A stretch of DNA of 64,000 nucleotides from NCBI GenBank assembly GCA_018857735.1, contig JABMCL010002049.1:124001-188000 (forward strand), in the 5' to 3' direction. A program made the position numbers and the translations under genes. Below the pieces are notes generated by a model. That model saw only the letters and a program-made list of their open reading frames with translations. It had not been told where the DNA came from and searched no databases. This DNA comes from Alviniconcha marisindica (lineage: Eukaryota > Mollusca > Gastropoda > Provannidae). Positions 38,432 through 49,343 of the stretch are shown in pieces (positions within the stretch are counted from its first letter, which is position 1; every line of letters starts with the position of its first letter).

Positions 38432-40899
38432 TACCCACTGACTCTGACACACGCTCAATGAAAAATATCAGTTGTGTCAGGACACACCAGCCGGGCTGGT
38501 GACTGACGCGGCGTCAGTCCGGCCAAGCCGCCATGGCATTTTATCGAAGAGTTTAAATCACTGCTGCACCCGGTCGGCTGGCAAACACACACACACACAC
38601 TCTTCAAGTACTGGCCTACACGGCAAGCACGCCAAACGCTATTCCCATTAAACATGCACCAACGGCATCGCGGCATACCCGCCAGTGATTTTCACACACC
38701 ATTGTAAACTCGGCGAACAAAACCGCCTGCTCCATTCCGAGGTACAGACTGAACGGCACGAGCAGCATCATATTGACGTCATTGACCAGATGACGTACGG
38801 TTGATGTCAGCAGGCGCACAGTTCCTGGATGCTCGACGACGGTACTCGGTTGGACGGACTTGAGAAGGAAGACGGTGATGAGAAGGCCGACGACGACGAA
38901 ACCCATGTAGACACTGATAAGGGTGACCATCAGAGAGTCTTCTGGGTTGGACTGACTGGGTGACGTCACATTAGACTGATGTGACGCAGCAGGGCAGTGG
39001 TCAGCCCCGCAGTGACGTACCGCCGTGCCGCTGAGGAAAGAGATGAAAAGACCGTGAAAATCCCCCCCGTCTCTCTCTCTCTCTCTGTGTCTCTCTCTGT
39101 CTCTGTCTCTCTCTCTCTCTCTCTAATTTCAGTAAAATAAATAAATAAATGTTCAGCGTGGTGTTCAACAGGCCAAACCGAGACTGTTATTGCTGGTTTT
39201 GTGTTCAATTTCAACAAAATCGTTAACTGAAAATCGATCTGGTGGCGGAAAACACAAACAGCTGGTGCTCTTTACTCTCCTAAAACAATGACTAGACAGC
39301 TGAACTGGATGTTCGCTGCTATAGCCGCCCACCTTATCGGTGTATTCAATCCATGGTAAACATCACAGCAGTGTTCTTGGAACAAAGCGAGAGATTAGGG
39401 TTCCTCTTACTGGGATTATTAATAATGTTATACACTTCGAACAGCTCCATGCAGCGCAGCTGGACTTGGATACCAGAAACCCACTTGCTGCCAACTCCGA
39501 ACTGGTTACTGACTGGCTGGTGCGATGACTGTGTGGACACGTGACACAGTAATGCATATAGTGCATATTAAGAAGCACGTTAAGTAACAGCGGTGCTTGA
39601 AGATCTAAAGTGGGATTAAGTGACAGTGATGCTTGGAGATCTAAAATGGGAGGCTTTAGAGTCCCGGGGAACACTGAAAAGCCAGCTGATAATGCTCTAC
39701 AAAATGGCGTAGCGGAGCGGACGGACTAACCTCACCTGCGTGTCAGGGTTACCTGTATTGACCCATAGTCTATATACTCACCTCATGGAAGCATTGGCAG
39801 CAGGTGGATGTTCCCTGTGGAGAACGACGGAAGAGATGAGGTTTCCCCACACCTGTGTGCTCTGGAACGCCATGCAGAAGATGCCGAACATCCGGCTCAA
39901 CACCTCGTCAGACGCCTCACCGCTCGCCTGGTACGTCAGTGAAAATGGAGAAAGCGTTACGGCTGGAAAATTCTTCTGCTTCAAAAATGCCTGTTAATTG
40001 TACGACACGCAGTTTTATTGGCTACAAGAAGGCTTGTGTCAGATCAGAATCAGATGAGAATGGAGGAACTCCGAAACCTACATGACACGATCAGTGATCG
40101 ACGGTGACGTGGTGGCGCCAAACTGTACATGGTAGCGGTCAGATTTATTTTATTATTAGCCTATTACTTCTTTTGGAACACTGGCTGTCAGCATTGCTTT
40201 AGAGTTGTTAGCGACTACTACGTCAGCGACGTGGCCTACCTGAGAGTACTCGAAGGCGCACGTGGTGACGTAGACGCCTTGCGCTGTCCACATGAGGCCT
40301 GTGGCCAGTCCTTCAACGACAGCGCCGGGAATCAGCACGTACGACTTGGGGTAGTAGTTGGCCCCCACGAACACCGCCAAACACAGCCACGAGATGATCA
40401 GCGCTCCTGGATAGACAACCATCACGGCACTGAAACCACTGAGACCAGAAGTGAAGCCACACAAACATATAACAACTGTGATCCAAACACACAAAAGGTT
40501 CAAAATAACGCTACTTGTTTGGGCAAAACACAACATGCGAATTTTCGGGGTAGCCGTCATTCTTGTTTCAGATTTTTTATGAAAGAACTTTATTGTCCAT
40601 AATTCAGTGAACTGGAAATGTGTCTGAATTTGCACAGACTCCCCCCCCCCCTCCAACCCCACCCTGCACCCCAACCCCCCTACCCCCCAAAAAAGAAAAG
40701 AAAGATCGTGAGCGAACAAAAAGAAAGAAATGCACAAAATCAGGTAAAAATTAAGAAAGAGAAGGAAATGAGGAACTAGGACAATTTTAAATTGCAGTTC
40801 GTACGCCACGGTTAGCAAAGCAATTAATGGACATGTGATAAATTACATGTTATGGAAAAAGTAACACCTCATCTAAAAAGATCGAAGTGAACTTAGCTA

Positions 40900-40966
<67 letters not shown>

Positions 40967-41821
40967 CACACACACAGACCGTAATATTCGTAGATACACA
41001 AACAAACAAAGGAAGGAACCAATTTTTGCAGACGCCCATAAGTGCATTGCGTGTTGGTCTTTATCACCAATGAAATTTGACCTCTCGCTTTTAGCGAGAT
41101 AGCTCCGTCCACTTAGACAAGACTGAGGAGTAAATTACACAACGTGTGCTGGAACTCACGCTTCGAACTGCACAGACCCAAGACGCTTGATAATGTTGAC
41201 TACAGACCGTTTTCGAAAACAACACGGGCACGTGCTTTGTTTAAATTACCATGGCGCTTGGACAAAGCGAGGGCTCAAAAGCATCTCCACAGAAGTGTTT
41301 ATACGCAGGTGCTGACTGGCTAAAGCTCGTCTGTCAATCAGAGGGCGTCGAGAGGTCAGACTTCAAATCTGGCTATACGTAAAACAAACGGACAAAACAC
41401 AAACAGGGATCAGTCAAAAGAAATCACCTTTACAGCCGATCTTGCTGATAACGGCAGGTGCCAGAAGACAGGTGAGAAAGCCCCCTCCGGTGAGTCCAGC
41501 GAGAGCGTAGGTGCCCACCCTGGCGTTCAGACTACTCTCCAGGTTTTGCAGACCGGAGTAAGAGGTGAAGGTGAACACCCACACCAGACAAATGGCACCC
41601 AGATTCAGCTGGATGCTGCGGAGTTGTCTTCCCTTGAGGCTGCTGATCACGGCATCGTCACCGAGTTCCTCGGCTCTGGGCGACTTCTCTTGCAACTCCA
41701 CTTCGTATAATCTGCTGTCTTTCGGGTCGTTGGCGTGGTTTGTTCCAACCAGGTTCAGCTCACCTTCTTTGGAACCAAGGCTGTTGTCTGCTTTGCTCTC
41801 TTGCGACTCAGTGTGTGCCAT
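37060..41821 (-). CDS. UNC93A-like: UNC93A-like major facilitator-type membrane protein (6 exons)
   Basis: Exons in transcription order: 41821-41428, 40406-40240, 39927-39782, 39030-38700, 38232-37965, 37286-37060; 1533 nt, 510 aa plus TGA, all GT-AG with matching phases. The ATG at 41821 has an in-frame stop seven codons upstream (TGA at 41842-41840), which supports this start. A ~75-residue polar, acidic N-terminus is followed by 12 predicted TM helices. Family marks: YSGLQNLESSL after TM1, IGCKG, FGIFCMAFQSTQVWGNLISS, a long loop before TM6 with CGADHC and an NVT glycosylation site, GIADGIWQTQ, and CVSVKLYI near the end. Worm unc-93 regulates a two-pore potassium channel; human UNC93A function is poorly known and UNC93B1 escorts Toll-like receptors. 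This sequence is closest to UNC93A by recall. Human UNC93A is 457 aa, so the N-terminal tail is an extension. Confidence 0.93.
37287..37964 (-). other. UNC93A-like intron 5
   Basis: No repeat family or coding similarity recognised. Confidence 0.6.
37965..38232 (-). CDS. UNC93A-like: UNC93A-like exon 5
   Basis: 268 nt after acceptor TTCTCCAG. Encodes AYITCELGVDWVGYAMLCFG (TM8), TM9 (LFFAAASLNVATLICMLLW) and TM10 (VFFLLPAMWGIADGIWQTQ). Donor GGGG|GTGAGC was chosen because it gives QTQSGAL, aligning with QTQNNAL of the human protein; an alternative GT lies 7 bp earlier. Confidence 0.9.
38395..38428 (+). repeat. (GA)n microsatellite
   Basis: An AG-rich run in UNC93A-like intron 4. A CT-rich run lies at 39070-39124 in intron 3. 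Confidence 0.9.
38700..39030 (-). CDS. UNC93A-like: UNC93A-like exon 4
   Basis: 331 nt after acceptor TTCCTCAG. Encodes the cysteine-containing loop (CGADHC, NVT), TM6 (VTLISVYMGFVVVGLLITVF) and TM7 (MMLLVPFSLYLGMEQAVLF). Donor AATG|GTGTGT. Confidence 0.92.
39031..39781 (-). other. UNC93A-like intron 3
   Basis: Holds the CT/GT microsatellite at 39070-39124 and a ~29-bp near-duplication (TTAAGTnACAGnGnTGCTTG and AGATCTAAAnTGGGA) around 39580-39650. No coding exon seen. Confidence 0.6.
39782..39927 (-). CDS. UNC93A-like: UNC93A-like exon 3
   Basis: 146 nt after acceptor GTACCAG, donor ATGAG|GTGAGT. Encodes SRMFGIFCMAFQSTQVWGNL (TM5), the most conserved block of the family. Confidence 0.93.
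40240..40406 (-). CDS. UNC93A-like: UNC93A-like exon 2
   Basis: 167 nt after acceptor TATCCAG, ending TCTCAG|GTAGGC. Encodes TM3 (LIISWLCLAVFVGANYY) and TM4 (YVLIPGAVVEGLATGLMWTA), then QGVYVTTCAFEYSQ, the family's WxAQ...Y-x-T block. Confidence 0.93.
40407..41427 (-). other. UNC93A-like intron 1
   Basis: Contains a C-rich tract at 40640-40690 and a (CA)n/(CGCA)n microsatellite at 40902-40977. No other feature recognised. Confidence 0.6.
40902..40977 (+). repeat. (CA)n(CGCA)n microsatellite
   Basis: CA repeat with a central GCAC-rich part of eight CGCA units. Confidence 0.95.
41428..41821 (-). CDS. UNC93A-like: UNC93A-like exon 1
   Basis: 394 nt: start codon, acidic cytosolic tail of about 75 residues, TM1 (LGAICLVWVFTFTSYSGL), TM2 (ALAGLTGGGFLTCLLAPAVI) and KIGCK. 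Donor AAAG|GTGATT leaves one base of a split glycine codon. Confidence 0.92.
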
Positions 41822-41963
41822 CCCGCTTACGTTCTTCCGTCACAGTCGGAGTTCTGTCCGTCTTCTTTTAAAAGAACCAAGCATCCTTCTCAAAAATGCG
41901 TGTTGTCCAAGAGGCGAAAAAGCCCGATCAAATTAGCGTCATGAAATGAAGGATTTTGTTTGA

Positions 41964-42030
41964 AATAGTAAGTAAGTAAACATCGTGCTTAACGTCCACA
42001 GAAACCACACGGCTTATCAGGGACAGGGGT
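41964..42030 (+). mobile_element. SINE family A tail fragment (reversed)
   Basis: AGTAAGTAAGTAAACATCGTG, TTAACGTCCACAGAAACC and GGCTTATCAGGGACAGG match, reversed, the 3' tail of the SINE at 25858-26150. Confidence 0.7.
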
Positions 42031-42529
42031 TTTGTTTGAATTTTGGCGACCTCTTTTATACGAACACACCAAAAAAGGTTAAGAATGGAAGATGTTTCAA
42101 CAGGGCACTACCGGGCAACAAACAGAACCGAAGCAACATTGCCGCAACTCCGCAGATGTACACCCCAAAGCAGCCAATGATCAATACATAGCTGTTGGCC
42201 ATACTAAGACATAAAACTTTTATTCTCGCAAAATAAAAGCGCAAAGAATGTTGGGGTTTTGTTGTTGTTTTTGGTTGTTATTGTTTTTGGCGTTGGTTCA
42301 TTAATTTATCATCAGTATCACTCCTGTACAACAATATATTACTAACAAACGACCCATTCACACACACACGCCAATCATAAAATGGAAAATTGTGTCAACA
42401 GTAACAGGAGTGAGACTTAAAATCTTTTTAAGGCAGTAACAATAATGAGGAAATAGAAGACTAGTGCAACGCCCCATCTTCCACATATAAAGTGGGAACG
42501 CAGAACAGTTTACAGTTAACAGTTAACAA

Positions 42530-42946
<417 letters not shown>

Positions 42947-43480
42947 CATCAAACCGTCACAAACAACTGCCAAACTTACATCTGTACTGAGTAGCCAATG
43001 CCACCTGCACAGTCGGTGTCCATGTCAGTGTGTGTTGTCCGAGGTGTCTTTATCGCGATAAAATGTGCTGGGCATAACACTGCTGACATCACTCGTAGCG
43101 TTGCCGCGTTCGTTGACTGACCATTGGTTGCACCCAACAACTCGGGTTATCATACATTGTATTACTGACAATCTAACTCCTACTCACGAACTCTTGGTGG
43201 GTCTCTCTCTTAAAACAGATGGGTCTCTCTTCTGTTTTATCTCATCGTGTCTGTTCCATGTTTCTTATCACCACCATCGTCATTATAATAATTGCATCTC
43301 TCATCAAGTTTTGGCTGTGATGTAGAATCATCATCGTCGTCGTCGTTGTCATTATCGTAGACAGTGTTCTTACTGTTGTTTTATAATAATTATTGTAGCT
43401 TATCGGCATGTAGGTTAGCAAGACATATTTATTGTAGGAATAGGCAACTGCCTAAAATCTTAATCCTTGTGAAATTAAAT
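42947..43480. other. Intergenic, no gene seen
   Basis: Part of the shared upstream region of the UNC93A-like gene and UNC119. No core promoter recognised. Confidence 0.45.
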
Positions 43481-43955
43481 TCTGAGTTGTCTGTCTCTCT
43501 CTGTCTTGCCCCTTCCCCTTTCTGTCTCCTTTCTGTCTCTCATCTATCTTTATCCCTTCCTTGATCTCTGTCCCCTCAATACCCCCCAACACACGCACAT
43601 ACTCTGCCTCTCCTCTCTGCCTCTGTTCTTCCCGTTCTCTCCTCTCTCTCTTTGTCTCTCCCCTCCCCTTTGTCCACCCTCTCTCCCTCCCCTATCTCCC
43701 CCCACTCCACCCCCCTCTATCTCTCCCCCCCCCCAACTTACACCGACAACCACCACCACCCCCATCTCTCTCTGCTACTCCCCCCCCACTCCCTTGCCGT
43801 TCTCACACTATCAATGTACGGTGGTGCTACATTTTCCTGTGAATTTTGTCTTTATTACGTACACACACACTTCTCTCTTTCTCTCTTTTTCTTTTTTCTT
43901 TCTTTCTTGTCTTATTCTTTCTCTTCCCTGTTCTAATTTATTTTCTTTCTTCCCT
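43481..43955 (+). repeat. Pyrimidine-rich tract
   Basis: A C/T-dominated strand with TCTCTC and CCCC runs for about 470 bp; open frames rich in S/P/L are artefacts. Confidence 0.85.
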
Positions 43956-44350
43956 CGACATGTCTACAGACTGGCCGGGTCACTTAATAATATTAGACGG
44001 TGCTTCAGCATCATTTCAGCTGTTGAGCCAGTGTACGTGTAAACTGAAAGAAACTGTAACAAGTATGAACTGGAACAGCCTTGTGTAAATCAGGAGTATC
44101 GGAACAAAATATTACTGAGCCGGGGCATCAGTCGCTTTAGTGTAATTGCCGGCAATTTGACTGAAAGGTTAATATACAAAGCTCAGAGTGATTATTTGAT
44201 TATTATTTATGTCAACGATGCTTTCATTTACAGCCTTATAGTTGCTTACTTATTCATCTAATTATGCGTACCATTCGAAATAATCTAAGTAGCTGACATA
44301 GACTAGACAACCAAGTTACTCTCTCCTTCAAAGAAGTGGAGAAAAGCGGC
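43956..44350. other. Intergenic, no gene seen
   Basis: Unrecognised sequence between the pyrimidine tract and the C run at 44355-44369. Confidence 0.45.
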
Positions 44351-44352
44351 AC

Positions 44353-44498
44353 GACCCCCCCCCCCCCCCATCCGCCCCCCGGCCATAACACACACACACA
44401 CAACACACACAACACACACACCACACAACACACACACACCACGCACACACTCACACACCACACACACACACACACACACCACACACACACGCACACGC

Positions 44499-44557
<59 letters not shown>
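44353..44557 (+). repeat. C run and (CA)n microsatellite
   Basis: Fourteen or more C from 44355, then CA repeats with ACCACA and GCACAC interruptions to 44555. Confidence 0.95.
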
Positions 44558-44558
<1 letters not shown>

Positions 44559-44944
44559 TTTGCGACACAGCAGATAAGTAAACATGTTTTTCTTTTGTTT
44601 GTCTTTTCGGTTCTTTCTTCCGTTCTGGCCGTAATGTATAAGCAGTATAGATCTGGGTCGGATTTCGTGGCGCGCACTACAACAAGAGAAAGCAAAAGTA
44701 AAACTGGGACACAGCCACCTCACGAGTGAGCTCCCTTGCCCTTCCCAGCATTCCTGTAACCACTGCCGCCATAGCAAAGTATGGAGAAGTAGGCGACGCG
44801 ATTACAGGTGTTCTGCTGTGTCACAGGTAGCGTAACAAAGAAAATCGACAGTGTGTAGACGACGCTGTTAAGAGGTTCAACTCCTTACGAATGACTCTGA
44901 CGTGAACAGTATTTTTACAGGTCTGTTTGTAAGCAATCATCAAG
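44558..44944 (+). promoter_or_regulatory. Presumed UNC119 5' flank and 5' UTR
   Basis: Immediately upstream of the UNC119 ATG. TATTTTTACAG at 44910-44920 could be an acceptor joining a 5' non-coding exon. In-frame TAA at 44930-44932 precedes the ATG. No TATA box was identified. Confidence 0.35.
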
Positions 44945-45116
44945 ATGAGTTCCGAAACAAAGGCTGCCAATCCGGGGAAAAAGAAAGAAGGGTTTTTGAG
45001 ACGTCAGGCAAAACAGTCGAAAGCGGCGAACGAAGTGACAGTGACAGAAGACGAACTGTTACAGAAAGATTTCGTTACACCCGAGGACGTATTACGACTC
45101 AACAAAGGCACAGACA
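44945..45116 (+). CDS. UNC119: UNC119 exon 1
   Basis: 172 nt, ATG to donor GACA|GTAAGT. Encodes a lysine-rich disordered N-terminus and [13 protein letters not shown], the start of the beta-sandwich fold. Confidence 0.94.
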
Positions 45117-45361
45117 GTAAGTATATTTTTTATTTTTTTATTTTTTTATTTGTTTACTCTGTTGTCCTTGCAGTTGCAGTCGTGTGCATTCAAAAAGTTT
45201 CATCACGGCTCTATAGCCATTGTTTGGATTACGAATCGTGAGCTGGCACTCGGCTTCCTCTATGCTTTTGTTGTTTTTTGAGCCGCCATGGGGTTGTATT
45301 TGCGGCGTGGAAATGGTACTCGTTGAGTCAGTCCACTTTGTCACTGGTTGACCGAATACTT

Positions 45362-45408
<47 letters not shown>

Positions 45409-48400
45409 TAATGACAAGTCAACATGTTTGATAATAGCAAGTAAAAAACTAAATTATCAACAAAGAAACTAAACATACACAGACACAGTTGTACTAACAG
45501 TGGCATGGATAAAATGGATGGTAAACTCGGAGCATGCAATCTTTGTGTAGATCACTAGATAGCTTCATCTTCATGGTTCTTGAGGGTTTTTTCAGATACT
45601 GAGCTGGGTTATCAAAATGTATGATGTGGATAATTTTTCAGTGATTGAACAGACTGATTCAGTAATTGCAAACAGTGAAGCACATATGATAGCAATCATT
45701 CTGTAGGCTTAGGTGCCTGCTGAAATAATTCACTTAACTGTATCACTGTCATACATACATACATACATACATGTGTATGACTAGCAGTTATGCAGTAAGT
45801 ACCCTTTACACATTGCCTGAGAGTGAGACACAGTTTTTGAACTGGTGAACAGGATGATTATTTTTTAATGTCAGCTGTCCTAGAAGTATGTCAGTATAAG
45901 ATAAAACATCTGCTTTGAAGAAGTTAAAAGATTTGTGGATATACAAAACAGAAGAGCATCTGTGACTGCACAACAAGCCTACCAGCTGTTGTCATTTGCT
46001 TGAAGTTGCATTCTGTGTTGTGTAAAACTAAAAGGGGCTTCAGCTGAGAGAGTTTAACCAAGACCAGTGGGTCTAGTAAACCACTTATGGCATTGGCAGA
46101 CACTTGACTGGAATGGAGGGGCCTTGAGTAGGGGACAGCAGCAGGTCATTTGTAGGGCCCGCTGGGAGTTTTGTGGCTGGTCAGATCACCTTGCATGTTT
46201 TACACGGACACAGAAATAATTGACCCATATGCGTTTTATTTACTCAGTTGCCTGGATGCCATATGCAGTTTAAAAAAACATAGTGTGGCCCGTGATCTTC
46301 ACCAATAGTGTTCAGATTTGATATTTTCAACCATGTGATGATATGTGTTTATGCAAACAAATCGACAATAGACTTGAGCACATTTGTTTTTCAAGATTCA
46401 TATGCCTACTTTGCAGCAGAATACATTAGTAGGTCACTTCCAAACTTGGTGAAGCACATGTATGGTTTACTTTGAACACAATCTACTGTCATGTCCCACT
46501 TATTGCTGATGCTTTGAGTTTGACCTTGTTTTTCTTTTCTGACGAAAGCCAACCTGACCTGCTTGCCTTATCAAATTCCTTTCTGCAGTGTTGATTGGTT
46601 TAAATGTCACTTTCGGAAGTAATATATATATATATATATATATTCAAGTGCTGAATGCGTGAAAAGTCACTTCCTTTCCCAGCAGTCTTTACAGGTTTGC
46701 TGAAACACAGCCCTCAGACATTGCTGACAAGTGTGAAGACATGTTTGGCTGAAAATCAAATAAAAAGTATCATAGTTTCCAAGGATAAGCTTTTCCATGG
46801 AAGACATTTGGTAGTTTTGCAGTGTGCATGTCCTCCCAGATTTCAGGCAGCTGAGACCAGACTGCTGTGAGTTTATTATTATTATTATTATTGATCGCTT
46901 TTATATATATATATATAGCTCTATTATATAGCTTTTATATTATATAGCTCTTGAGCAGACTCACTGCACTCACATGTGATTTTACATGAGTGAATAGCTT
47001 TTTATAGTGTGTTTTTGAATATCCACCAAAGTGGTGTACTTACACTAGTTACAGCGCTGGCATGGCTGGTGCCACATGAAACTGCTGCCATCTTGGCGCG
47101 TTCTGTGTACACCATACAACCATGCACCATGTCACTTCATGCAAAGCCACATATGTAAGTGGAGTTTGTGGAGCACGTTCAACTCATCGCCCTGTTTTTG
47201 TTTACTGTGTGATTTGGCAGGTTCTGTATTCTGTATCATAGTATAATCCACTCTCTATCTCAGTCAAACTATTTCACCAACAATAATTAGAAGATCAAGT
47301 TAAATTTTGCTGCCAAATCAACACAGCGATGTGGCAGATCTTTGTTGTGGCTGCTGTTCCAGTGGCTCACGATTGTGCTGGACCCAGACTTTGGTTTGAC
47401 ACATATTGCTTTGGTTCATCAGTATTGATCATGCTCACTTTTACTTCAAAGTTTGGTCAATTTACCAACAATTACTAAATAAAAGTTTAGAGCTGAAATA
47501 TCATGGTACTAATATAGTAAATCATGTGTTAAATGACAGTTTACACATGTGGAATATGGGCTGAGCATACTTTAAAATCCTCAAGTTTTCTTGCCCTCCC
47601 CCCACAGCCCCATAGTGGGTGAATTGACTATGGTTTGTAGAAGGCAGCCTATTTCTAATTTTGTTTTTATCTGCATCAATGGAGTGCTGAATCTTGTGGT
47701 ATGTATTATTGATCACTTTTATGTATTTGATACTTAGCATTCATTGCTGTCTGCCATCATGACTTTGTTATAAGTATTTTTGTTTTGTTTTAAATTCAAA
47801 TATTTAAGCACGCTAGTCTAATAAACAACCCAGTAACAACTGCCTTCTGCAAAGTTTCTTTTTAAATGTCTCTGTCAAACATTTGGGCCCTGTTTCTGAG
47901 AGTTAGAATGAACCTAGTATCTTAACCCCTTCACTACCATGGTGCCATTTGAAAATGACCAGTGAAAGTGCAAAATTTGAAACCATTAACTGTTTCTGTC
48001 TTTTCGCGCTGTTGTGTGAATAGATTTTCATTGAAACACATAGCATTGGAAGTAGATGTTATAGGACCGGAAAATATACTGTTCACAGGCACGTCCATGC
48101 ATCTTTCAGCCCAGAAATTTTACAGGCTGGGGCAGTGAAGGGGTTAATATTAAAGGGCATGTACTCTGATTTTACTTTGCAAGTAAAAGTACAAAAACAA
48201 TAGCAGTAGAAAATCAATAAAACATGTCAACCCTTTTCTGAGCTGTCTTTGTGTAAGGACTGTTTGAACATTATATTAACTTTCCATTATTGATGCAGGG
48301 CATAGAACAAGAAGTAGTAGCATGAAACAGAAGCCATTGTTCTGTGCCAGTGCTTATATATATATATGGAAGCAAGTGTAGTGCTCAGTCACCAACATCA

Positions 48401-49302
48401 GTAAAATCTGGGCTCCCCATTTTTCATGACTCAAGGGGGTACCCCTGTCATGCAATAAAAGGGTATTTTCACCCTCTTCAAAAAATTCTAAAGGGTATCC
48501 ATTTAAAAAAAGAAGAGATCTTGCACAGGTAAACGCAAAGGCTGTACCAAGTTCTTGAAGTTGGGAATAAAGAGCTGTTACAGAAATCTCAACTTTCTCC
48601 AGAGATTTCTGCACATCAACTCATCACTGCTTTGCTGACCAGTACAACATCTGCTTTTTTATTTTCTTGTTGGTGCTGAGCGTTTTTCATAAGCTTAATT
48701 GTTGGAGCATGACCTGATCACTTGTTGGTAAAAATGGAGATCATTGCACGTTTGTCCAACTCATGGTAAAAAAAAAATGGATCTCACAACTCCACAGTGA
48801 TCTACACTTTGATCTTGTGACAATTGCTGCTTTATTCGCTTCCTTCACTGATGTTGTTTGTCTGGTATAGCGGTGGAACAGGCTCAGTTTTGTTTGAGGT
48901 TGTTCCAACAGGAAAAAAAACATCAGTAAAGGAAGCAAAATTAAGAAGTAATTGTTTCAAGAACAGTAATTGCAATCAATTATTTGGCTGCCAGATTTTT
49001 AGCATAGATCACTGTGGAATTGTGAGATCCATTTCATGACTGAGCAGTAAAAATGATGGGGTGGGGGGGGGCATGGTCTCCACCTTTGCCCACTTCGGTA
49101 CCGCAAACACAGCAGTTCATTGTTGGCTGTCCCTTTTGTAGCCATGCATTCCTAAAACCCTGTGAACTAGAAACTGTGTCTAGCCTTGTCTGGTTGACTT
49201 TGCTGCTCATGGTTGAGTTAATGGCATTGACTGACTGTTTAGAGTGCTTTTGCTTGTTTGGTGAACAAATTGGCCATGCCTTTTTAGCACCATTGTGATA
49301 CA

Positions 49303-49343
<41 letters not shown>

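Noticed and set aside
48354..48614. 86-codon - strand frame in UNC119 intron 1
   Set aside because: Some natural-looking composition, but no domain, no known similarity and no upstream signals.
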